Assembly: GCA_900550105.1 (NCBI GenBank)
Contig: URQW01000021.1
Coordinates: 1 to 39,414, forward strand
Length of the DNA: 39,414 nt
Direction: 5' to 3'
Source: an uncultured Pelosinus sp.
GTDB taxonomy: Bacteria; Bacillota; Negativicutes; UMGS1260
Every line of letters begins with the position of its first letter. The first letter of the stretch is position 1. The position numbers and the translations under genes were made by a program. Positions 29,201-37,514 of the stretch are shown here, piece by piece. The notes under the pieces are model-generated. The model was not told where the DNA came from and ran no database searches. It was given only the letters and a program-made list of their open reading frames with translations.

Positions 29201-29392
29201 GTGCCAGATCGATGCAATCTCAGAAAATGTTTAGACCAGAAAAATGGTTTTTGCATGGCAAGGTCAAAGGATATCGTTGATGGACGCTGCCAGAGTATAG
29301 CTTGGTGCGATGATTTGGGATCTAAGAATGCGCCTCCAATTGAGCGAAAGAATGGCAGCCTGAGGCGTCCTGATCGAAGACAGATTAAATGA
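29201..29392 (+). CDS. Small cysteine-containing phage protein
   Basis: 63 aa from the GTG at 29201, with AAAGAGGTG upstream. MPDRCNLRKCLDQKNGFCMA and GRCQSIAWCDDLG hold five or six cysteines; the tail is basic. Function unknown. Its stop overlaps the next ATG (ATGA). Confidence 0.55.
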   Translation: MPDRCNLRKCLDQKNGFCMARSKDIVDGRCQSIAWCDDLGSKNAPPIERKNGSLRRPDRRQIK

Positions 29393-29745
29393 ATGTACAG
29401 CCGATACCAAAGCCTTTTAGGGTAAAAGACGCTAAGGGCATGAAGAAAGTGAAAGCCATTACCTACTGCGAACGATGTGGCAGACCAGGTAATGGCTTTC
29501 TTGTATTAGAGGTTGCTCATGTAATTAGCCGCGGCGCTGGCGGTCCCGATATAAAAGAGAATTGTTTAAAGTTGTGCGGTCCTGCATGGGCTGGGGCAGG
29601 ATGTCACGGGCTTAATCATAAAGGGAAAGTAAAGCCTGATGAACTATTCTCCCTGATTGCCGCACGCGAGGGAAAATCCGTGGAAGAAATTAAAGAAATA
29701 GTCCATAAGGCGTGGAGGTTTTCGATATATGAAGCAAAAAGCTAG
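29389..29745 (+). CDS. HNH-type nuclease-like protein
   Basis: 118 aa. A zinc knuckle-HNH layout is visible: TYCERCGRPGNGFLVLEVAH, VISRGAGGPDIKENCLKLCG, then GAGCHGLNHKGKV. The H-V-I, central N and final H positions match the His-Asn-His finger, and the cysteines would bind structural zinc. HNH proteins beside terminase genes assist cos-type genome packaging; here ~4 kb of inserted genes separate it from the terminases. ATGA overlap with the preceding gene. Confidence 0.7.
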   Translation: MNVQPIPKPFRVKDAKGMKKVKAITYCERCGRPGNGFLVLEVAHVISRGAGGPDIKENCLKLCGPAWAGAGCHGLNHKGKVKPDELFSLIAAREGKSVEEIKEIVHKAWRFSIYEAKS

Positions 29746-30124
29746 TGAATTTACAATTCCACTGCATCCGACACCGCACCAAATTGAGGCCATGCTTGCT
29801 ACTTGTTCAAATCAGATCGCTACTCTAGCGGATAAGCTGACGCAGTACAAGTCTGATGTGGCCATAAAAGATACGGCATATAAAAGAGCATTGGCTCGGG
29901 CAATTATAGCATCGCGGGGGAATGGAGTACCGGCGTCGATTGTTACAAAGACCGTGGAAGCCGATGAAGCGGTGATTGAAGCAAGAGACGCTCTGGATAT
30001 AGCTAATGCGATCTATGAACTTGCCAAAGGCGAGTTTGATGGATGGGAGTCACACTTCGTTGCCTTACGTAAGATAGCGGAAATAAGAAAAACTGAGATG
30101 CATACCGGCACAGGGCCGAGGTAA
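29729..30124 (+). CDS. Hypothetical helical phage protein
   Basis: 131 aa, overlapping the HNH gene by 17 bases, GTGGAGG upstream. All-helical: LATCSNQIATLADKLTQYKS, VEADEAVIEARDALDIANAI, FVALRKIAEIRKTEM. A coiled-coil dimer is likely. No family recognised. Confidence 0.6.
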   Translation: MKQKASEFTIPLHPTPHQIEAMLATCSNQIATLADKLTQYKSDVAIKDTAYKRALARAIIASRGNGVPASIVTKTVEADEAVIEARDALDIANAIYELAKGEFDGWESHFVALRKIAEIRKTEMHTGTGPR

Positions 30125-30134
30125 GGAGGATTTT

Positions 30135-31517
30135 ATGGATATAGCAATTCACTGCGCGTATGACGAGCTTATAGATGTCGCAGCGCTAATACCAAACCCG
30201 CGAAATCCTAATACGCACCCTCAAAGGCAAATTGAATTACTGGCTAAGATCATTAAGAACCAGGGATGGCGCTCTCCTATTACTGTGAGCAACCGCTCTG
30301 GTTTTATTGTTCGCGGACATGGGCGTTTGCTTGCTGCTCAGCATTTGGGATTAGAAAAGGCGCCAGTAGATCGGCAGGACTATGGATCGGACGCAGATGA
30401 GTGGGCTGATCTGATCGCAGACAATCGGATAGCGGAATTGTCATCTATAGATGATGCTGTGCTGGGTGAATTGATGTCTGAAATTCATGAAATCGGCTTT
30501 GATATGGATCTTACCGGGTTTAGCGAAAAGCAAGTAGACAACCTTCTGGCTGACCTACGTGTTATCGAAGTCAAAGAAGATGATTTTGATGTTGTGGCTG
30601 CAGTCAAAGGAATCACGGAGCCTATTACGAAGCTGGGGGATATATGGCAGCTTGGGGCACATCGGCTTATGTGCGGTGATGCAACAAAGTTAACTGATGT
30701 CGAAAAATTAATGAATGGTGACCTAGCTGATGTAATATTCACGGACCCGCCCTATAATGTGGCCTACGAAGGTGGTACGAAAGACAAGCTCACGATCCAG
30801 AACGATAACATGTCGAGTGAGGCATTTAATCAGTTTCTACATGCCGCTTTTTCGTCGATGTACGATGTAGCGAAGCAGGGCACTGCAATTTATGTCTGTC
30901 ATGCTGATTCTGAGGGGAGTAATTTCCGGGGGAGCATGCAGGCGTCCGGATGGATGTACAAGCAGTGCCTAATTTGGGCAAAAAATCAGTTTGTACTTGG
31001 CCGCCAGGATTACCAGTGGCAACATGAACCTATTTTATACGGATGGAAGCCTGGTGCAGCCCATAGATTCTATGGTGGTCGAAAGCAAGGAACTCTAATA
31101 GAAGAAACAGCGCCTCTCACGATCAAAGAAGATGATCAAGGGGCGCTGCTTACGTTTTCGGACGGTGTGAGGTTCGTGACGGTTCGGGTACCTGCTTACG
31201 AAATGCTGCAGGCCGGGGAGGATAGTCTCTCGACGGTATGGCGGTTTGACAAGCCCTTAAGGAATGGTGATCATCCAACCACTAAGCCTATTGGATTATG
31301 TGCAAGGGCTATACAGAATTCAAGCAAGTCTGGGGAGACCGTCGTTGATTTCTTTGGCGGATCCGGTAGCACGTTGATGGCTGCTGAACAGACGGGGCGA
31401 GTGGCTCGAGTGATGGAGATTGATCCAGTGTATTGTGATGTGATTATTCGGCGGTGGGAAGACTTCACAGGAAAAAAAGGCGCCAAAGTTGATCAAGAAG
31501 AGTCAGCAACTTTATGA
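30135..31517 (+). CDS. ParB-like nuclease domain fused to a DNA methyltransferase
   Basis: 460 aa, AAGGAGG upstream. Residues ~1-100 are a ParB/Srx-type domain: IPNPRNPNTHPQRQIELLAK, then NRSGFIVRGHGRLLAAQHLG. Residues ~165-450 are a beta-class amino-methyltransferase: motif IV TDPPYN (D204-Y207), then the SAM-binding motif I late in the chain (VVDFFGGSGSTLMAAE), preceded by HPTTKPIGLCARAI. DPPY enzymes methylate N6-adenine or N4-cytosine. No cognate restriction enzyme is present, so it probably protects phage DNA or marks pac/cos sites. This ParB-methylase fusion is frequent in phages and mobile elements. Confidence 0.92.
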   Translation: MDIAIHCAYDELIDVAALIPNPRNPNTHPQRQIELLAKIIKNQGWRSPITVSNRSGFIVRGHGRLLAAQHLGLEKAPVDRQDYGSDADEWADLIADNRIAELSSIDDAVLGELMSEIHEIGFDMDLTGFSEKQVDNLLADLRVIEVKEDDFDVVAAVKGITEPITKLGDIWQLGAHRLMCGDATKLTDVEKLMNGDLADVIFTDPPYNVAYEGGTKDKLTIQNDNMSSEAFNQFLHAAFSSMYDVAKQGTAIYVCHADSEGSNFRGSMQASGWMYKQCLIWAKNQFVLGRQDYQWQHEPILYGWKPGAAHRFYGGRKQGTLIEETAPLTIKEDDQGALLTFSDGVRFVTVRVPAYEMLQAGEDSLSTVWRFDKPLRNGDHPTTKPIGLCARAIQNSSKSGETVVDFFGGSGSTLMAAEQTGRVARVMEIDPVYCDVIIRRWEDFTGKKGAKVDQEESATL

Positions 31518-31746
31518 TGAAGCAGATTGCTTTTAAGAATGCTAGGGCACTGCTCATTAACTATCTCCTCCCTCTTGTCGTTTGACTATATGATCACATA
31601 AGTGGCCAGAGGAGACAAGCTAGGGCTATTGATGATTAGCTTAATTATGATTGGATTTTCATGAATTAAAAAAAACCTGCAGCTACGCAGGTTTTCGATT
31701 GGTATATATTGTTGCCAGTTAAAAAGTGAGTTGTAAAAAAGAATAA
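31518..31746. terminator. Gene-free gap with a bidirectional terminator (31672-31695)
   Basis: AAAACCTGC pairs with GCAGGTTTT across six bases (31672-31695), with A-runs before and TTTT after, so it serves the rightward methyltransferase unit and the leftward gene at 31747. A 23-codon frame from 31514, overlapping the methyltransferase stop, could be a tiny hydrophobic peptide but has no family. Nothing else was seen. Confidence 0.75.
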
Positions 31747-32772
31747 TTATTCATGAGTTTTGTGTGAGAATGGACAGTGGATACTTCTTTTATTGCAAGT
31801 TTTACAGTTTCTGCGAAATTTAATTTCTAAAGATGGATAAGAAGAATGTTGCAGTTCTTCAAAAATATTATTGCATGTACAATAGAAAACTTTGGATCTT
31901 TGGGAAGAATTTGTCGTTTGTACATATTGTCTTTCTATTCTACTTTTAATAGTTCGTCCTATATAATTTAGTGCCTGATTTGTTTTTGACGGGATTGGTG
32001 AAAAGGTTTCCAGTTCTGCTTTACTAAAGGTTATGGGTATAGCTTGGGAATTACTTTCGTGAGGAGACATTGAGTTTTTGACGGCTGAAAATTTATCCAA
32101 GATGGCCTCTAATAAGTTATAACGTAATTGCTCCAATTGTATGATGCTTTGATCTGTAAGGCGAATTTTATTTGCTAAAGATTTTGCAACCCAAAGACTA
32201 AACTCGTGGATTTGCAGTAAGTTTTTAAACATCGAATGTGATAAACTCCAATAATTTATAGGCTTTGAGGATATACTTGTCATATAAAAAGCACCTAACA
32301 TCGGATCGTAAGGGTAGAAGAGCTCTATTTCGCCTAACATAAAAGTCTTATATTTTTTTGATAGGAGAAATTTGGAACCGTTTTTAGAAATCGATATTTC
32401 AAATAGAGATGGATCAAAGTTAGGAAAAATTATAACATTGGAGAATTCCTTTCTGTCGTTATAACAGAGGGAAAGAAAATTGCATTCAGTTGTTTCAAAC
32501 TCATCTTTTTGATATGTACATTTTTGGTAGGTTGAATTTTCTGGTAGATTCAAATGGTATAATTGTTCCTTAAGGCTTTCTTCTGAAAAAGGAATCTCAT
32601 CTTTTTTTAAGATTTCTGTTAAAAAATCATATAAAAGTATTTTCTTGGGATCTAAATCAATGTTTGGGTTTGGTGTAGTATTTCTTAAGGCTTCTAATAG
32701 TAGTGATTTTTGGGGTGAAGAAAGGTTTTTGAAAACATCCAAAAAAAGTTTACACATGATTTGGTCATCCAT
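31747..32772 (-). CDS. Leftward cargo (moron) protein of unknown function
   Basis: 341 aa, GTGGAGG upstream of the ATG at 32772. Clearly AT-richer than the flanking phage genes and on the opposite strand. A -10-like TATAAT lies at 32810-32815 on the minus strand (no good -35). The N-terminal half is mixed (FLTEILKKDEIPFSEESLKE); a beta-rich middle has FEISISKNGSKFLLSKKYKT; the C-terminus has two cysteine clusters (FYCTCNNIF, CKTCNKRSIHCPF) that could bind zinc. No signal peptide or enzyme motif. It has its own terminator, the usual sign of a gene expressed in the lysogen; defence against other phages is possible but unproven. Confidence 0.75.
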   Translation of the reverse strand: MDDQIMCKLFLDVFKNLSSPQKSLLLEALRNTTPNPNIDLDPKKILLYDFLTEILKKDEIPFSEESLKEQLYHLNLPENSTYQKCTYQKDEFETTECNFLSLCYNDRKEFSNVIIFPNFDPSLFEISISKNGSKFLLSKKYKTFMLGEIELFYPYDPMLGAFYMTSISSKPINYWSLSHSMFKNLLQIHEFSLWVAKSLANKIRLTDQSIIQLEQLRYNLLEAILDKFSAVKNSMSPHESNSQAIPITFSKAELETFSPIPSKTNQALNYIGRTIKSRIERQYVQTTNSSQRSKVFYCTCNNIFEELQHSSYPSLEIKFRRNCKTCNKRSIHCPFSHKTHE

Positions 32773-32911
32773 ACAAATCCCTCCACTTTGTGTTAATTTT
32801 TTTGTTTTGATTATAGCATAGAATCCTCTTTTTTAGCGGTTTTTAAATGCGAAAATCATGATACTTAATGAAATATGTTTGTTGAATTCAAAAAAATAAT
32901 TCATATAAATA

Positions 32912-32950
32912 AAACTAGTATCTTGATGTAATTCATCAAGATACTAGTTT
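32912..32950. repeat. Perfect 17-bp inverted repeat
   Basis: A 17-base arm starting AAACTAGTATC (32912-32928) is exactly complementary to 32934-32950, with a 5-base loop. No T-run follows rightward; leftward it is followed by TATTTATATG. The stem is longer than a normal terminator. It lies between the leftward cargo gene and the mini-gene at 33002. Confidence 0.9.
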
Positions 32951-33001
32951 GTATTCGAATATCATGAAACTTTATAATAGTAATCAAAGGAGGTGATTAT
33001 T

Positions 33002-33187
33002 TTGTCGGACAATAATGATTTTAACTCAAGCATGTTTAAAAGTAATGGACAATGGACACATCAAGGTTCTGTTAATGCAGGGCAGTGGCAATCAACCATG
33101 GGACAGCCTTGCTCAGGACAACAATCTAATGAATCGTGGAATAGTTATCAGACGAGAGTAGATGCTTATCAAAATTCAAAGAAATAG
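33002..33187 (+). CDS. Gln/Asn/Ser-rich mini-protein
   Basis: 61 aa from a TTG at 33002, with a perfect AAAGGAGGTG upstream and TATAAT at 32973-32978. The sequence is polar and low-complexity: GQWTHQGSVNAGQWQSTMGQ, then PCSGQQSNESWNSY. There are two WQ/QW repeats and one cysteine. No signal peptide or domain. It is flanked by long perfect hairpins on both sides, so it forms a self-contained unit. Function unknown. Confidence 0.55.
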   Translation: MSDNNDFNSSMFKSNGQWTHQGSVNAGQWQSTMGQPCSGQQSNESWNSYQTRVDAYQNSKK

Positions 33188-33191
33188 TATG

Positions 33192-33232
33192 TTTTAGAAG
33201 CCCAGATGGTTATAGCATCTGGGCTTCTAAAA
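33192..33232. terminator. Strong terminator of the mini-gene
   Basis: TTTTAGAAGCCCAGATG pairs perfectly with CATCTGGGCTTCTAAAA across GTTATAG, then TATTTTC. Very stable; may work in both directions. Confidence 0.75.
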
Positions 33233-33442
33233 TATTTTCATTAGGTAATAAGAGTAAATTAAATACTTGAAAATAACAAAAAACATCAGATAATTAATCA
33301 TAATATTGCTGTAGAAGTATAACATATACACAACGATTATAGAATAGAAAGATTTCTGATTTATCTTATATTTTAAAGTAAAATGACAAAAGGTCGGATG
33401 CTGTAACATCCGACCCTTGCCCCAGAGATAGTAGGAAACGCC
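33233..33442. other. AT-rich gap with one hairpin
   Basis: About 160 bases of AT-rich DNA without a credible gene, then a hairpin at 33392-33415 (GGTCGGATG / CATCCGACC, loop CTGTAA) that has a T-rich tail only on the minus strand (TTTTGTCATTTT). The end of the gap holds the 5' arm of the structure described at 33425. Confidence 0.6.
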
Positions 33443-33473
33443 GTGGCCACGGTACGAGAAAGACTACTATCTC
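33425..33473 (+). promoter_or_regulatory. Nested stem-loop around the start of the next gene
   Basis: GAGATAGTAG (33425-33434) is exactly complementary to CTACTATCTC (33464-33473). Between them lies the perfect palindrome CCGTGGCCACGG (33441-33452), which contains the GTG start codon at 33443. The 5' arm includes part of the probable ribosome binding site AGTAGGA. In RNA this could hide the site and start codon. Confidence 0.55.
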
Positions 33474-33742
33474 GCCATTATTTTACATTATGGCTGGGGG
33501 TGTCAGCAATTACCAGGAAAAACCTAAAAGTCACAAAAGATGGTAAAGGCTTGCTTTTACAACATCAAGCGACTGTTTTCGAAGGAATTCAAGAATCCAA
33601 AGAAAAATATCGCAAGATAGTTCAGGCGGGGATAGCCAAGTGGGTAAGCGATTTTCAAAAAGGTCATATAGAGATTAAAAGTGTTGACGATTTGAAAAAG
33701 TTAATTGAGCTTGATATTGAGCTGCAGCGAGAAGAGCTGTAG
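33443..33742 (+). CDS. Hypothetical protein upstream of the terminases
   Basis: 99 aa from a GTG at 33443 (AGGA 8 nt upstream; no better start within the frame). Begins MATVRERLLSRHYFTLWLGV; the C-terminal half is helical and charged (ESKEKYRKIVQAGIAKWVSD, then LKKLIELDIELQREEL). No family recognised. It precedes the small terminase gene by 37 bases and may be a packaging or regulatory partner. Translation could be controlled by the nested stem-loop. Confidence 0.55.
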   Translation: MATVRERLLSRHYFTLWLGVSAITRKNLKVTKDGKGLLLQHQATVFEGIQESKEKYRKIVQAGIAKWVSDFQKGHIEIKSVDDLKKLIELDIELQREEL

Positions 33743-33779
33743 CTCTTTTCTTTTTTGCGGGAGGTGGTGAGTTGATGTA

Positions 33780-34523
33780 ATGCCAAGAGAACGGAGTCCG
33801 AATAGAGATAAAGCAAAAGAAATCTTCCTGCAGCATGAAGGAAATATAACGAATCGACAAATTGCTGAAATGCTTGGCGAGGATGAAAAGAAGGTTGCTG
33901 TATGGAAACAGCGTGACAAATGGAATGTTGTACAACAATCAAAAAGGAAAGTTGTACAACAAAAGGCGGGAGCCCCCAAAGGTAACAAAAACTCTAGGGG
34001 GCATGGAGCGCCAAAGGCCAATAAGAATGGGCTTAAGACAGGTGCGTATGAATCCATTTGGTATCACTGTCTGACTGATGAGGAACGGGCGATTTACGAC
34101 TCAATCAATACCGACACTCTTGCCCAGGTCGAAGAGGATCTTCGGCTCATTACCATTCGAGAGCGCCGTATGATGGAGCGCATCAAACACCTGATGGATG
34201 GCCTCACCGAAAATGAGAAGAAAATCCTTCAAGAGCGTCTTGTCGAGAAGAAGGCCGTCGAAGTCTATGATGAAAAGTCAGGTCAGATGAAAACGGTCAC
34301 GGTGCCTGAGGCTCAAATGATTACGACTGAGATCCGCGAGACACATTTTCGTGTGATCGATGATATTGTTAGACTGGAAGAAGCGCTGACTAAGGTCCAA
34401 GAGAAGAAAACGCGGCAACTGGCTCTGAAGCATACGATTGAAAGCGCAAATCAAAGCGGCAGCGGCACTGAGGCGGCAAAAACTCATGCTCAGGCGCTTG
34501 AGGAGGCTTGGAAGAACCGATGA
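33780..34523 (+). CDS. terS: Terminase small subunit
   Basis: 247 aa, ATG at 33780 with GGGAGGTGG upstream (spacing 12). A HTH N-terminus (RDKAKEIFLQHEGNITNRQI, then AEMLGEDEKKVAVWKQRDKW) and the linker GAPKGNKNSRGHGAPKANKN are hallmarks of the PBSX/YqaS-type small terminase. The long helical remainder would oligomerise. It recognises the phage packaging site and loads the large subunit, whose gene overlaps by four bases (ATGA). Confidence 0.9.
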   Translation: MPRERSPNRDKAKEIFLQHEGNITNRQIAEMLGEDEKKVAVWKQRDKWNVVQQSKRKVVQQKAGAPKGNKNSRGHGAPKANKNGLKTGAYESIWYHCLTDEERAIYDSINTDTLAQVEEDLRLITIRERRMMERIKHLMDGLTENEKKILQERLVEKKAVEVYDEKSGQMKTVTVPEAQMITTEIRETHFRVIDDIVRLEEALTKVQEKKTRQLALKHTIESANQSGSGTEAAKTHAQALEEAWKNR

Positions 34524-35920
34524 TTGAAGTCAGTCCGATTCTTCTTGAACCACGGGCCATGATGTTTTATGCGGATCATCCTGTTGAGTATGTCAAAGAA
34601 GTCATCGGTGCCACGCCCGACGATAACCAAGGGCAGATTTTAGAAAGCTGTGGCAAGAATCAGCTTACTTCTGTTCGTTCTGGTCATGGCGTGGGCAAAT
34701 CTGCCGTTGAGTCATGGGTGATCAAATGGTTTATGTACTCGAGGCCTTTTCCGAAGGTGCCCTGTACGGCACCGACTCAGCATCAGCTCTATGACATTTT
34801 GTGGGCCGAGCTCAACAAATGGAACAGGCAATCGGCTGACGGAGATCTTTTTGAGTGGACCGCCGAAAGGTTTTACCACAAGGCTCACCGCGAAGAATGG
34901 TTTGCGGTACCGCGCACTGCATCGACACCTGATGCGCTGCAAGGGTTCCATGCTGACCACGTTTTTTACATACTGGACGAAGCGTCTGGCGTAGCGGATA
35001 AGATTTTCGAACCTGTGCTTGGCGCTCTTTCTACCGAAGGCGCTCAGTTACTTGCTTGCGGAAACCCGACTAAGTTGGTTGGCTGGTTTTTCGACAGTCA
35101 TAACGATAATAGCGAATTGTACGCGACTTTTCACATTGATGGTCGTAAGTCCGGGCGGGTATCACAAGCCTTTGTTAAGATGATCATTGACATGTACGGT
35201 GAAGACAGTGATGTTTTCCGTGTGCGTGTTGCTGGAGAGTTCCCCAAAGCCATGCCTGACAGCTTAATTGCTATGGAATGGGTAAGGCAAAACAGCGAAA
35301 AGAAACTGCTTGTTGTTTTTCCTAAAGTCATTGATATCGGCATCGATGTGGCTCGCTTCGGCGATGATGATAGTGTTATTTGTCCTTTATTTGATGACTA
35401 CTATCAGCAGAAGCCGAAAGAGTATCACCACAACGATACGATGGAGCTGACTGGCCGGACTGTCCAAATGATCGAAAGGTACAATGAGAAATATGATTTA
35501 CCGCAGATCAATGTCAAGATCGACTGTGATGGCTTGGGCGTTGGTGTATATGATCGCCTTAAGGAAATCATCAAAGAAAAGCAATGGAAGAATGTCAAGG
35601 TTTATGAGTGCCATTTTGGCGGTCGTGGTGGGCGCCTCAAAACAGAAGATCCTGTCAACTACGCAAATTCTGCTGGCTTGATGTGGGGCATGCTTCGTGA
35701 GCGCCTGCGTACTGATACAATCGTGCTTTGGTATAGCGACAAGCAGATCAGTCAGATCAGTAACCGTAAATATCGCGTCAATTCAAATGGAGAAATCGAA
35801 CTTGAAAGAAAAGAAGACATGAAAAAGCGTGGGCTAAAGTCTCCTGACATGGCCGACGCTTTAGCTTTGGCTTTGTGGAAGCCGCGCAAGTTTATTGCAA
35901 AAAGTTCGAGCAAAATTTAA
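34520..35920 (+). CDS. terL: Terminase large subunit
   Basis: 466 aa from the ATG at 34520; a TTG at 34508 lies too close to GGAGG. The ATPase domain has Walker A-like RSGHGVGKSAV (~53-63), CTAPTQHQLYDI and Walker B YILDEAS (D153, E154). The RNase H-like nuclease domain has DIGIDVARFGDDDSV and KIDCDGLGVGVYDRL, with a late DMADALALALWKPR. It powers DNA packaging and cuts the concatemer. Overlaps the small subunit; the portal gene follows after 16 bases. Confidence 0.96.
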   Translation: MIEVSPILLEPRAMMFYADHPVEYVKEVIGATPDDNQGQILESCGKNQLTSVRSGHGVGKSAVESWVIKWFMYSRPFPKVPCTAPTQHQLYDILWAELNKWNRQSADGDLFEWTAERFYHKAHREEWFAVPRTASTPDALQGFHADHVFYILDEASGVADKIFEPVLGALSTEGAQLLACGNPTKLVGWFFDSHNDNSELYATFHIDGRKSGRVSQAFVKMIIDMYGEDSDVFRVRVAGEFPKAMPDSLIAMEWVRQNSEKKLLVVFPKVIDIGIDVARFGDDDSVICPLFDDYYQQKPKEYHHNDTMELTGRTVQMIERYNEKYDLPQINVKIDCDGLGVGVYDRLKEIIKEKQWKNVKVYECHFGGRGGRLKTEDPVNYANSAGLMWGMLRERLRTDTIVLWYSDKQISQISNRKYRVNSNGEIELERKEDMKKRGLKSPDMADALALALWKPRKFIAKSSSKI

Positions 35921-35936
35921 GAAGGAGGTGGATGCC

Positions 35937-37514
35937 TTGGGAGAACGAGAAGCCGTTGAGGCTTATTCTGCATGGTTTGACATTGATGATTATAAGTTTC
36001 TCGAAGATGCCTATTATGGACAGGGCGGCTTTAAAACAGGCGACTATCTGGTACCGCATATCCGCGAGACACCGGAAAAGCATCTTAGGCGTAAGCGGCT
36101 TGCTTACTATCTGAATTATGTCAGTGTCGTGGTCAATTCGCACGTCAACCCGGTATTTCGAAAGAATCCGGAACGCCAGTGGCAGACGAACGACCTTTTC
36201 TCACGTTTTATAGATGACGTGGACACGCAGGGTACGCCGATGAGCAGATGGATGAAGGAAGCGGGAAGACAGGCAAAGCTTCATGGCGTTTGCTTCTTGG
36301 TTATGGATAATGTGGCCGATCAGCCGATGAACATGGCCGATGTAATTAAAAATCGGGCATTTCCCTATGTCTACATGGTCACGCGAAAGCAGGTTACAAA
36401 CTGTGTTTGCAACAAAGTCGGACAGATCACAGAGTTTTCCTACACAGTGGCTGCAGAGAGTTCTTTCGGTAGCGCAACAAAAACAGAGACGTGGATGTGG
36501 ACTTCTACAGACTGGCTATGCCAGCGAGCCGATGGCACGATTCATGCGGGAACTCACGGCTTGGGTCATTGTCCGGTTGTGCCGCTTCTGTCGCGCAAAA
36601 GCAGTCCTGGCAAGCTAATGCCTCAGTCTGAGTTTTATAACATTGCTCAGTCTAACCTTGCGCTATACAATCTGTGTTCTGAGATTCGTGAGCTGCAGCG
36701 GGCGCAGGCCTTCGCCATTTTAACATATCCGCTATCGGATGATGGACAAGACAAGGAGGATGCTGCTGAGCTTGTGGTTGGTCCTGAAAATATGCTTCCC
36801 TATGACGGGACGCTCAGTAACAGACCTGAGTACATTGCTCCACCAGCTGAGCAATTGCAGCAACTCCGTGAGGAACGCTCTGATCTGATCAAGGAGATTT
36901 TCCGCATGGCCGAGCTAAGTCATGTGACTGGTGTTGAAACGAAGAACTCAGGCGTTGCGAAAGCCTGGGACTTCGAGCAAGCGAACCAGGTCCTTGCTGA
37001 TTTTGCCTTGAATTGCCAAGATGCAGAGATCAAATTGGCTATTTTATTTGAGCTTTGGACCAATAAGAAGGTCGGTTACACGTGCAAGTATAGCGACGAC
37101 TTCGGCATTGTGGATGTGGCTGGGGAATTGGATGAGGTCGCTAAAGCTATTGATCTTAATGTAAGCCCCGAGTTTAACGTAGAAGCCAAGAAAAAGGCTG
37201 TTGCAGCATATCTGAATGATATCCCTGAGGATCGTTATGACGCTGTTATCGCGGATATTGAAGCCAGGGCGCAAGATGAGCGATATACTGCCGATGGCAC
37301 ACAGATGAGCGATGCCATCACATTACTTTCTGATGTTTCTGCCGGAACTGTTGCACCGGAAGCAGCCGTCATTATGTTTATTGCCTTCTTCGGTATGGAT
37401 GCAACTAAGGCGCAGGAGATGGTCGATAGTCAAAAAGCGTTACCGCTTGCACAACCGCCACAAAATCAATTACCTCCAGATAATAAGGTGAACAGTGATG
37501 GCAGCGCAGCATAA
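35937..37514 (+). CDS. Portal protein
   Basis: 525 aa from a TTG at 35937, with GAAGGAGGTG upstream; an in-frame ATG at 35895 lies inside the terminase gene. Portal-like features: YLNYVSVVVNSHVNPVFRKN near the N-terminus, LHGVCFLVMDNV, LGHCPVVPLLSRKS and the helical stem/crown region with IAQSNLALYNLCSEIRELQR and LREERSDLIKEIFRMAEL. Its size and place between terminase and minor head genes fit the dodecameric portal, DUF4055-like. The C-terminal ~30 residues are Pro/Gln-rich. Confidence 0.88.
   Translation: MGEREAVEAYSAWFDIDDYKFLEDAYYGQGGFKTGDYLVPHIRETPEKHLRRKRLAYYLNYVSVVVNSHVNPVFRKNPERQWQTNDLFSRFIDDVDTQGTPMSRWMKEAGRQAKLHGVCFLVMDNVADQPMNMADVIKNRAFPYVYMVTRKQVTNCVCNKVGQITEFSYTVAAESSFGSATKTETWMWTSTDWLCQRADGTIHAGTHGLGHCPVVPLLSRKSSPGKLMPQSEFYNIAQSNLALYNLCSEIRELQRAQAFAILTYPLSDDGQDKEDAAELVVGPENMLPYDGTLSNRPEYIAPPAEQLQQLREERSDLIKEIFRMAELSHVTGVETKNSGVAKAWDFEQANQVLADFALNCQDAEIKLAILFELWTNKKVGYTCKYSDDFGIVDVAGELDEVAKAIDLNVSPEFNVEAKKKAVAAYLNDIPEDRYDAVIADIEARAQDERYTADGTQMSDAITLLSDVSAGTVAPEAAVIMFIAFFGMDATKAQEMVDSQKALPLAQPPQNQLPPDNKVNSDGSAA

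Noticed and set aside
33664..34057. Three leftward open frames opposite the small terminase gene
   Set aside because: They overlap each other and the confident terminase gene and show no protein family.
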